From positions 1-21,161 of the forward strand of contig JAEZJB010000010.1 of the NCBI GenBank assembly GCA_023415845.1: a stretch of 21,161 nt of DNA. The letters run 5' to 3'. Shown here in pieces: positions 14,774-21,161 of this stretch; position 1 is the stretch's first letter, and each line of letters begins with the position of its first letter. The notes under the pieces were generated by a model. The model saw only the letters and a list, made by a program, of their open reading frames with translations, ran no database searches and was not told the DNA's origin. The position numbers and the translations under genes are program-made. The DNA is from Chloroflexota bacterium (GTDB taxonomy: Bacteria; Chloroflexota; Chloroflexia; Thermomicrobiales; UBA6265).

Positions 14774-17677
14774 ATGTCGGATGAAGCACGCTCGCCGTTC
14801 GGTGACATGGTGCGCACAGAGCGTCGGGCGCGGAAGTGGACCCAGGCCCGCCTGGCCTCCGAGGCAACCGCGCACCTGCCGAAATCGGAGCGCCAGCGCA
14901 AACTGACCGAGCGATCGATCAGTGCATTCGAGCAAAAGCGGTCGTCGCCTCACGAGTGGATCAGCCCTCGGCCCTCGAATGTCGAGGCAATTGCCGCTGC
15001 ATTCGGGTTTGCGCGCGGCACCACTCTGCACCAGCAGCTCGTGGAAGCCGCCGCCCGGACTCGTGAGCGTGCCCGATCCGGAGAGGAGGCCAGCACCCCT
15101 ATCTCCGACCGTTCCAGGTTTGTGGAGGCCGGTCGGGAGGAATATCTGGATCTGATCTCCGCTCGCGTTGCACGAGCCATAAACGGGGATGCACAGGCAC
15201 TGGCGATCATGGCTGACTCCGGTGCCGGAAAGACCTGGGTGCTGGTCGAGGCGTGCCGACGGGCTGTCAGCGCCTACCCCGAGCTCGCCGTGCTCTGGAG
15301 CAGCAGTTCGATCCGGCTGGGAACCCCGGAACCCTACCAGCCGTTCCGCCAACTCCTGGGGGCAATGATCGGGGGAGATCGTGCTCCCTCCCCGAACTAC
15401 CCCATCTCACGCGAAAACCGGCGGCGGCTGGCAGCGCGGATTCCCAAAGCGATCGACGTGCTGGACAGGAATGGCCGGGATCTGATGCACCGCCTGCTTC
15501 CTGCCACCGTGTTTGCCAACGATGCGCTGGAGGCCAGCCCTGACCTGGCTCCCGTCGTGTTGTCACTCATGAATCACCCTGCCGGGCAGCATGGAGTACC
15601 GGCAGATGAAAGCCTGCTCCGAGTTCTCCTCGACTACGCCCAAACCGGTCCACTGATCATGGTGGTGGACGACCTGCACGCGGCTGACGAGAACGCAATC
15701 CGCATCCTCGCGTCCCTCACCCAGCGCATGAAGGATTCCGGCCTTCCGCTCATGGTGATCGGCACGTATCGCCCAACATTCGATCACCAGCCCGTAGCCA
15801 ATCGTCTGGCGCCGTTCCAGCTGGCGATGGAACGGGCGTATCCCGACTCCGTGATCGACATGACGGACGCCGTGCAGCCCGCCTCCAGCCAGCGATTCAT
15901 CACCGCATTGGCAGACTCCATGGGGCTGTCCCTGTCCGCAGACGAGGTTCGCGAAATCCAGGAGCAAACACTTGGGCTCCCGATCTTCGTCGATGGCCTG
16001 CTTCACTTACGGAATGCGCGCGAGCACGGAGTGTCGCCCGAGCACGTGTCGTCCCTGACTTCGCACGCGAGGATTCTGGACGCCGAGATCGAGTTGCTGA
16101 CTTCTGAAACTCGGGATGCGTTGCTGGCGGCCAGCGTCCAGGGCGACACCTTCTCCCTCGACCTTCTCAGCAAGGTAGTGGGGATGCCGGCGGACCAGCT
16201 GGAGTCACTACTGAACGCGACACCCTTCTGGCGGCGGGGGCTGGTACACCCAGCCACCGAATTGAGTGGGCCGGATCTAGGCACACGGGAGTATCGGTTC
16301 GCCCACGCCCTGATGCGCGACCATCTTTACCAGAACATCCTGTCGGATATCGAGCGGGCTCATCTGCATCGCCTGACCGCGGATGCCCTCGCCTCCCTCG
16401 AAGAGGACATGACGGGTGACCTGAATGGCCTGATCGCCCATCACCTGGAGCAGGCGGGAGAGTCGATACCTGCCGCCGAAGCGTGGCTCGCGACCGGCTA
16501 TCGGCTTGTAGATCACGACGAATTCGAAGCTGCGCATTTCGCATTCCAGCGAGTTCGGGTGCAGAACATCCGACTGGCGGCGCCACGCCTGGAAGCCGAG
16601 GCCCTGATGGGCCTCAGCATCTGCGATCGAGCCCTCGACAGGCATGACGACGCGAAGACCTGGATCGAGCATGGGCTCGAGTTCGCCTCGCGCAGGGCGA
16701 TTCCCGACATCGAAGCCAGGCTGTTGTCGCAGCTGGGAATGCTCGCCTACGATGCCGGAGATGTCGATCGAGGCACCGCGCTGGTGACCAGAGCAATTGC
16801 CATCCACGAACGCCTGGGAGATTCGGCGGAAGCTGCACGTTCGCTGGCTCGCCTTAGCCATAACCTGCATGGCCTGGGACATTATGACGAGGCGATATCG
16901 GTCGCCCAGCGCTGCATCGAAGTCGCAACGTCAATTGGGAACCAGCACATGATCAATGCCGGCCAGATCGCCCTGGCGAACTGCTGGCTCGATCTCGGCA
17001 AGTACGAGGAGGCGATCGCCCTGCATCGCTCTACGCTGAGGGCCTGCAACGAACTCGGTGACATCCATCGGAGCAACATCTGCCTGATCAACCTGTCGCT
17101 ATGTGAAATCGAGCGGGGAGACTGGCAGGCGGCCCTGAGAGAACAGGCCCCCTTCACCGACCGCACCCGCCCGGTCGTGCCCAGGTTCATGAGCACTGTT
17201 GCGTTCCAGTGGGGCCTGATCGCCGAGGGTCTGGGCGACCTGGAAGATGCCGAACGACAGTTCCGGACCTCCCTGGATGTGCGGGAGCACAATGGACAGA
17301 GTGCGTATGCAATCGATTCGCTCGCCGGGCTACTGCGAATCGCAACGAGGCAGAAGGATCAGCTTGAGATCAAGCGACTGCTGGCCGAGATCGATGACCG
17401 CATCGAACGGCGGGGACTCGATGGTGTCGAGCATGTGGCGCGAGTCTGCCTGGCCATGATGCAGGGTGGCTGGGCAACCGGGAACCAATCGATTGTCTCG
17501 AAGTACGCCGCGACCGGTCTCGATTACCTGGAATACCGAGCTGATCTCCTCGCGAACCCCGCAGACAAGCAGAGATACCTCGAGGTCGTGCCGACCCATC
17601 GGGAATTGCTCACGCTGGTGGCTTCGCTGCCGGATGACAACGATGCAGGCAGTCGGCTGTCGATGACTGGTGAATAG
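14774..17677 (+). CDS. HTH-STAND ATPase-TPR regulator, paralogue 2
   Basis: The 967-residue protein repeats the layout of its neighbours. The HTH-like domain is at about 6-80 (RSPFGDMVRTERRARKWTQ with recognition helix near TERSISAFEQ). Walker A is ADSGAGKT at 147-154. Walker B is LIMVVDD ending at 299-300, followed by LHAADENA. The GTYRP motif is at 330-334, GLPIF at 401-405, and RFAHALMRDHLY precedes about seven TPR repeats (600-930). It ends with YLEVVPTHRELLTL. Its ATPase end lacks the GGxAGRA(Y/F)V segment common to paralogues 1 and 3, whereas its later TPRs resemble those of paralogue 3 (ALANCWLDLGKYEEA). The ATG at 14774 has GGCGGAG 5 nt upstream; a TTG at 14747 in frame would add nine residues. 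It is likely a cytoplasmic sensor-regulator with an unknown target. Confidence 0.9.
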   Translation: MSDEARSPFGDMVRTERRARKWTQARLASEATAHLPKSERQRKLTERSISAFEQKRSSPHEWISPRPSNVEAIAAAFGFARGTTLHQQLVEAAARTRERARSGEEASTPISDRSRFVEAGREEYLDLISARVARAINGDAQALAIMADSGAGKTWVLVEACRRAVSAYPELAVLWSSSSIRLGTPEPYQPFRQLLGAMIGGDRAPSPNYPISRENRRRLAARIPKAIDVLDRNGRDLMHRLLPATVFANDALEASPDLAPVVLSLMNHPAGQHGVPADESLLRVLLDYAQTGPLIMVVDDLHAADENAIRILASLTQRMKDSGLPLMVIGTYRPTFDHQPVANRLAPFQLAMERAYPDSVIDMTDAVQPASSQRFITALADSMGLSLSADEVREIQEQTLGLPIFVDGLLHLRNAREHGVSPEHVSSLTSHARILDAEIELLTSETRDALLAASVQGDTFSLDLLSKVVGMPADQLESLLNATPFWRRGLVHPATELSGPDLGTREYRFAHALMRDHLYQNILSDIERAHLHRLTADALASLEEDMTGDLNGLIAHHLEQAGESIPAAEAWLATGYRLVDHDEFEAAHFAFQRVRVQNIRLAAPRLEAEALMGLSICDRALDRHDDAKTWIEHGLEFASRRAIPDIEARLLSQLGMLAYDAGDVDRGTALVTRAIAIHERLGDSAEAARSLARLSHNLHGLGHYDEAISVAQRCIEVATSIGNQHMINAGQIALANCWLDLGKYEEAIALHRSTLRACNELGDIHRSNICLINLSLCEIERGDWQAALREQAPFTDRTRPVVPRFMSTVAFQWGLIAEGLGDLEDAERQFRTSLDVREHNGQSAYAIDSLAGLLRIATRQKDQLEIKRLLAEIDDRIERRGLDGVEHVARVCLAMMQGGWATGNQSIVSKYAATGLDYLEYRADLLANPADKQRYLEVVPTHRELLTLVASLPDDNDAGSRLSMTGE

Positions 17678-17716
17678 GCGGAGGCTGGTGCGTCTGGGTG
17701 GGGGGACGCTCCGTGG

Positions 17717-17794
17717 ATGTTCCGGACCACGGAATTGGCACACTGGCAGGTGTCTACCGCCCCCGTGATCCGGAACATACAGCGTCTCCCAGCG
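17717..17794. promoter_or_regulatory. Paired TCCGGA element with 14-mer, copy 2
   Basis: ATGTTCCGGACCACGG (17717-17732) and CCGTGATCCGGAACAT (17763-17778) are reverse complements at 15 of 16 positions. The TCCGGA centres are 48 bp apart, exactly as in copy 1. AGCGTCTCCCAGCG follows at 17781-17794. It lies 39 nt after the stop of paralogue 2, so it could also fold as a terminator in RNA, but its match to copy 1 favours a control site. Confidence 0.6.
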
Positions 17795-17865
17795 GACAGA
17801 TTCAATTTCCATCCGGACGCTGACTCCACGATACAAATTCTGCCCTGCTGCCCCGCAACGCAACA

Positions 17866-17884
17866 CGACGTTTTCCCGACGTTT
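17866..17884. repeat. Direct repeat CGACGTTT, 11-bp period
   Basis: CGACGTTT occurs at 17866-17873 and 17877-17884, with a related CGACGCTG at 17919-17926. The 11-bp period puts the two copies on the same face of the helix, as expected for adjacent binding of a regulator upstream of paralogue 3. Confidence 0.35.
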
Positions 17885-18002
17885 GACCCGCGGTTTTGCC
17901 CTGGCTGGCGTTTTCATTCGACGCTGATTTCGCGCATAATGGCTCAACTGGGACAACAGTTTTGCCAACACCATTTTCGCGTGACCAGAGAGGCAATCGC
18001 CG

Positions 18003-20885
18003 GTGGTTTCACGGGAGCGCTCCCCTTTCGGGATGCTTGTTCGCCACCATCGCGAACGGCTGGGTCTTACCCAGCAGGAGCTTGCGGACAGCCTGCACGC
18101 CGACCCGGCTGCCGAGGGCCATTTCACGGTGCGCACCATTCAGGAGTGGGAGCGAAGCTATCCGCCTGGCATGAAATGGCGGACGCCTCATCCGGCGAAT
18201 CTCCGCACACTCGCTCGTCTGCTGAGGATTCCGCAGGGTTCGGACAGTTGGCTCGAATTGCAAGCGGCTGCTCGGCAGCGCAACCCGGTCGAGCCGACGC
18301 CTTCCCACGTTCCGGCACCAATCACGACAGACGAGGACGTTTTCGTAAGCGCGGGACGCGAAGGGTTTCTCGAGCAACTCGGCACCCTGATCGAACGGGC
18401 GACGCAGGGGATGTCGGGAGTCGCTTTTGTCGAGGGTGAACTTGGCCATGGAAAGTCGTGGCTGGTGGCGCAGGCAATTCGGGATGCACCAAAGACTCAT
18501 CCCGAACTTGTAGCGCTCTGGGGTGATTCACCCCTGCTCGGTGATCCAGGTCATGCCATCCGCCAGATTCTCCTCCAGATCAGTGGAAGCCAGGATGCCG
18601 TGGACCGGCGGCACCTGCGCTCCGACAGGAACTGGCATCGACGACGAAGTCGGCTCGAGGCAGGGGTCGAAACCCTGCTCGCCAATCGCGAAGGGATTCT
18701 GGGACGGTACCTGCCAACGTCGCGTCTGGAGCAGTTGGGTACCGAGATCACCCTGCCCGAGACAACTCGCTCGCAGATTCGCGATGTGCTGTCGGCGGGG
18801 CATCCGGGGCCCGGGGCCACCGGCCCGAGCGAGACATTCGTACGCATCATCGAGGAGTACTCCCGTCGCCCACTGGTGATCGTATTGGACGATATGCACT
18901 GGGCGGATACCGGCACTGCCTCTGCCCTGCATCATCTGGTGCGCTGGCTCTCCGATGCCCGATGCTCGCTAGCGGTCGTAGGCGCCTTCCGGCGATCGGA
19001 ACTGACAGACCCGGACTCGGCATTTCCAACGGCCATGGGACGAGTGGTAAGTGAATCCAGCCGGCACCTACCGCTGATTCGCATTGATCTGGCGAGCACT
19101 GTGGGCGGACCGGCGGGACGAGCGTTCGTGGCGGCATTCGTCGCGCAGCGCGTGCACGGTGCCCCGTCCGACCTGGAGGAATCCCTGTTCAACACCACCG
19201 CCGGTTTGCCATTACTGGTTTCGCGCATGCTGGACTGGTATCAGGACACAGGCGCAATCGAAGCGAGGAATGATGGTGCTGGCCTTGCGTGGCGACACGA
19301 GCCAGCCGTGCTGCCAGCCGATGTGAGCGCCATCATGGAAGCCATGCTGGATCGCATCCCCCCGGATCTCCGGATGATCCTCGACATTGCTGCCATCCAG
19401 GGCACCGAATTCTCCGTCAATATCCTCCAGACGATGACACGACGCCCGGCAGCGGAACTCGTCCGGCTCCTTGATTCGCAACTGGTGGATCGCCATCGCC
19501 TTGTGACTCGGGGTGATGAGGCTATCACAGCCAGTGTTCGTGACCAGACGTACTCGTTCGTTCATGCGTTGTTCCGCGACGAGGTCTACCGTCGACTCTC
19601 GTCCTTCGAACGCACCCACCTCCACCTGGCCACGGCAGCGGCGATGGAACGGCGTTGGGGCGAGGGGCCACATGATGCCTGCGCGCGAATTGCCCGCCAG
19701 TACCAACTGGCCGGAGATTCCGTGCAGGCAGGCATGTGGATGATGCGGTGGGGGGATTACTGGCTGGAACGCCATTTCCTGGAGCCTGCGAAGGAGGCGT
19801 ATACCGCCGTTCAGGCGCTGGAACTGGAGGAGCACGCGCCGCACCTCCATGCCCAATCGCTGGTTGGGCTGGGGAATTGCGCCCGGGGAGAGGGGCACGC
19901 CGATCAGGCCCGAGAATTCCTCGTGCGAGCCCAGGAGATCGCGGAACGAGAACATCTCCAGGAGGTGCTTGCCGCCGCCCTGATGTCTGAAGCCATGCTC
20001 GATTTTTACACGGGGCGAATGCAGCGAGGTACCGACCTGCTGGTGCAGGCGATCGAGCTGCTGGATGCGACCGGTGACCGAGCAGAGTCGGCGCGGGCAC
20101 TGACATTGCTCAGCCACACCCTGCATGGAATGGGTCGTCTCGAGGACGCAGCGGCACAGGCTCAGAAAGCGCTTGACGTCGCGCAGGAGTTGGGACATGA
20201 CTTTCTCGAAACCGGTGCCCTGATTGCGCTCGGGAACTGCTGGCTGGATACCGGGCTCTACGACGAGGCGCTGGCTCTTTACCAGCGCTGCCTGGAGATC
20301 TGTCAGCGGCAGAAGATCGTCCACCGGGCAGCCATCTGCTGGCTGAACATTGCTCTTTGCGCGATTGAAGCCGAGCGATGGGATCAGGGACGGGAGGCGC
20401 TCTCCCATGTGTTCGCGAACGCCGACAGGCTGAGTCTCCGGATTGTGGGAGCGGCTCACTTCAACCTGGCGCTGATCGCCGAACTGACAGGGGGCCTTGA
20501 TGACGCGGCCGATCAGTACGCCACGTCCCTGAAAATGCGGGAGGACGCCGACCAGCTAGCGCTCCAGGTTGACAGCCGCGCCGGGCTGGTGCGGATCGCG
20601 CTGGCCAGGAACGACCTGGTCACCGTGGAGCATCACCTCGCGTTGATTGACGACTACGTGACGAACTCGGGCGTGGACGGCATCGAGCACACCGGTTGGC
20701 TGTTCGTCACACTCCACGACGCATACAAAACGCTCGGACATTCCACCCAGCAGCAGCTGATGCTTGCCAAGGGACTCGAACTGCTGGACCTGCGCGCCTC
20801 GAACCTGCAGGATCCCGATCACCGGCGAGCCTTCCTGACTCGCGTGACCTCGCACCGAGCGCTCCGCGACCGGGCTCGAGCGTAA
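18003..20885 (+). CDS. HTH-STAND ATPase-TPR regulator, paralogue 3
   Basis: The 960-residue protein has the clearest HTH of the three (LVRHHRERLGLTQQELADSL, then FTVRTIQEWE as recognition helix), at about 10-75. Walker A is GELGHGKS at 145-152. Walker B is LVIVLDD ending at 296-297, followed by MHWAD, the standard STAND form. GAFRR at 327-331 replaces the GTYR of its neighbours. GGPAGRAFVAAFVAQRV matches paralogue 1, GLPLL is at 401-405, and SFVHALFRDEVY leads into about seven TPR repeats (600-935). The C-terminus reads FLTRVTSHRALRD. The start is a GTG at 18003 with AGAGAGG 9 nt upstream; a TGA lies shortly upstream in frame, so the start region is well bounded. It is likely a cytoplasmic ATP-switched transcription regulator; ligand and targets are unknown. 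Confidence 0.9.
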   Translation: MVSRERSPFGMLVRHHRERLGLTQQELADSLHADPAAEGHFTVRTIQEWERSYPPGMKWRTPHPANLRTLARLLRIPQGSDSWLELQAAARQRNPVEPTPSHVPAPITTDEDVFVSAGREGFLEQLGTLIERATQGMSGVAFVEGELGHGKSWLVAQAIRDAPKTHPELVALWGDSPLLGDPGHAIRQILLQISGSQDAVDRRHLRSDRNWHRRRSRLEAGVETLLANREGILGRYLPTSRLEQLGTEITLPETTRSQIRDVLSAGHPGPGATGPSETFVRIIEEYSRRPLVIVLDDMHWADTGTASALHHLVRWLSDARCSLAVVGAFRRSELTDPDSAFPTAMGRVVSESSRHLPLIRIDLASTVGGPAGRAFVAAFVAQRVHGAPSDLEESLFNTTAGLPLLVSRMLDWYQDTGAIEARNDGAGLAWRHEPAVLPADVSAIMEAMLDRIPPDLRMILDIAAIQGTEFSVNILQTMTRRPAAELVRLLDSQLVDRHRLVTRGDEAITASVRDQTYSFVHALFRDEVYRRLSSFERTHLHLATAAAMERRWGEGPHDACARIARQYQLAGDSVQAGMWMMRWGDYWLERHFLEPAKEAYTAVQALELEEHAPHLHAQSLVGLGNCARGEGHADQAREFLVRAQEIAEREHLQEVLAAALMSEAMLDFYTGRMQRGTDLLVQAIELLDATGDRAESARALTLLSHTLHGMGRLEDAAAQAQKALDVAQELGHDFLETGALIALGNCWLDTGLYDEALALYQRCLEICQRQKIVHRAAICWLNIALCAIEAERWDQGREALSHVFANADRLSLRIVGAAHFNLALIAELTGGLDDAADQYATSLKMREDADQLALQVDSRAGLVRIALARNDLVTVEHHLALIDDYVTNSGVDGIEHTGWLFVTLHDAYKTLGHSTQQQLMLAKGLELLDLRASNLQDPDHRRAFLTRVTSHRALRDRARA

Positions 20886-20893
20886 CGACGAAA

Positions 20894-20935
20894 CCGGTCC
20901 ATGCCACTCCCCCGCCGGGGAATCGCAAGGACCGG
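20894..20935. terminator. Weak inverted repeat between convergent genes
   Basis: CCGGTCC (20894-20900) pairs with GGACCGG (20929-20935) around a smaller CCCC-GCC-GGGG hairpin. It sits between the stops of paralogue 3 and the convergent cyclic-di-AMP receptor gene, where a shared terminator is expected. The structure is imperfect and lacks a T tract. Confidence 0.35.
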
Positions 20936-20975
20936 AAACTCTCACGCTTATCGCCTGCTGAGTAGCAGACCAGCC

Positions 20976-21161
20976 CTAGAGACGCTGGTACTCCTCAAGA
21001 TCGAGGACAAAGACCGTTGCCGCAGCCGGCTGGGACGCACCGGAATCGACCGGCGCGGCCCCTGAACGCGCGTTGGCACGAATCAGGTCCAGCACACGAT
21101 CCACCTGATCCTCGTCGGCGCCGATCATCAGAGTGGTATTGCCACGGCGCAGGAATCCACC
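20976..21161 (-). CDS. Cyclic-di-AMP receptor (DarA/PstA-like), N-terminus beyond window
   Basis: Reading the minus strand from the right edge gives 61 residues ending in TAG at 20976-20978. The segment GGFLRRGNTTLMIGADEDQV followed by DRVLDLIRANARS matches the GGFL..GNTT..IG core of the PII-like cyclic-di-AMP receptor family (PF06153). The tail ATVFVLDLEEYQRL fits its final strand, which usually reads VFVL. These small trimeric cytosolic proteins bind the second messenger cyclic-di-AMP and pass the signal to unknown partners. About the first 45 residues are missing. The gene is convergent with paralogue 3 and the stops are 90 bp apart. Confidence 0.85.
   Translation of the reverse strand, partial: GGFLRRGNTTLMIGADEDQVDRVLDLIRANARSGAAPVDSGASQPAAATVFVLDLEEYQRL

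Larger units (their letters stand above)
17678..18002. other. Intergenic region upstream of ATPase gene 3
   Basis: No credible gene is seen in these 325 bp. It carries the second paired TCCGGA element (17717-17794), two CGACGTTT direct repeats (17866-17884) and a CATAAT sequence (17935-17940) that could be a -10 box followed by CAACTGGGAC, which loosely resembles the CAATTGGAC element of the other two paralogues. AGAGAGG at 17987-17993 is the likely ribosome-binding site. Confidence 0.7.
11776..20885 (+). repeat. Tandem array of three HTH-STAND-TPR paralogues
   Basis: Three co-oriented genes encode proteins of 963, 967 and 960 residues with the same domain order. All share RSPFG at residues 6-10, the P-loop, the GLP(L/I) motif of the ATPase and a C-terminal (S/T)HR motif. 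The divergence is high at protein level and no long DNA identity is seen, so the duplications are old. Confidence 0.92.

Noticed and set aside
11776..20885. The ATPase trio as an Avs or bNACHT antiphage system
   Set aside because: No nuclease, protease or other effector domain is seen, the N-terminus looks DNA-binding, and no defence genes are adjacent. Kept only as a possibility in the findings.
1..21161. CRISPR arrays, tRNA or rRNA genes, insertion sequences
   Set aside because: No regular repeat-spacer pattern, cloverleaf-type sequence, ribosomal RNA sequence or transposase was seen on reading both strands.

Overview
The window is GC-rich bacterial DNA with densely packed genes, Shine-Dalgarno-led starts and several strong hairpins in the gaps. 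The content (three giant HTH-ATPase-TPR proteins, an LPXTG-type surface protein, a Tat-exported zinc-binding protein, a cyclic-di-AMP receptor, a LarA-like protein and a YpfJ-type metallopeptidase) fits a monoderm lineage. Chloroflexota, perhaps Thermomicrobia, is my best guess and an actinobacterium is the main alternative. This is inference from gene content only.

Left part (1-3811, all on the minus strand): a tightly coupled four-gene run in the order M20 metallopeptidase, MBL-fold hydrolase, Gfo/Idh/MocA oxidoreductase and a glycoside-hydrolase-like protein cut by the window edge. Gaps are 3, 34 and 2 bp, so this looks like one catabolic operon of unknown substrate. A 33-bp perfect hairpin (3885-3953) separates it from the LPXTG-type mini-protein (3968-4303).

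Middle part (4434-11337): an MmyB-like XRE regulator is divergent from a four-helix membrane protein, with stacked palindromes between them. Convergent to the membrane protein are a LarA-like protein and a secreted zinc metallopeptidase, separated from it by a 20-bp perfect hairpin. An orphan ZnuA-type zinc-binding lipoprotein-like SBP with a clear promoter and palindrome points the other way. Then come aroA (EPSP synthase) and two further hairpins.

Right part (11338-20885): three tandem co-oriented paralogues of about 960 residues, each with an N-terminal HTH domain starting at an RSPFG motif, a STAND/AAA_16-type P-loop ATPase, a TPR solenoid and a conserved C-terminal (S/T)HR motif. Their upstream regions share two kinds of element. 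A pair of TCCGGA-centred sites exactly 48 bp apart, followed by a shared 14-mer, lies before genes 1 and 3. An 18-bp element lies before genes 1 and 2. This looks like an expanded family of large ATP-dependent sensor-regulators under related control, and is the most likely place for an undescribed system here. The window closes with the 3' end of a convergent cyclic-di-AMP receptor gene.
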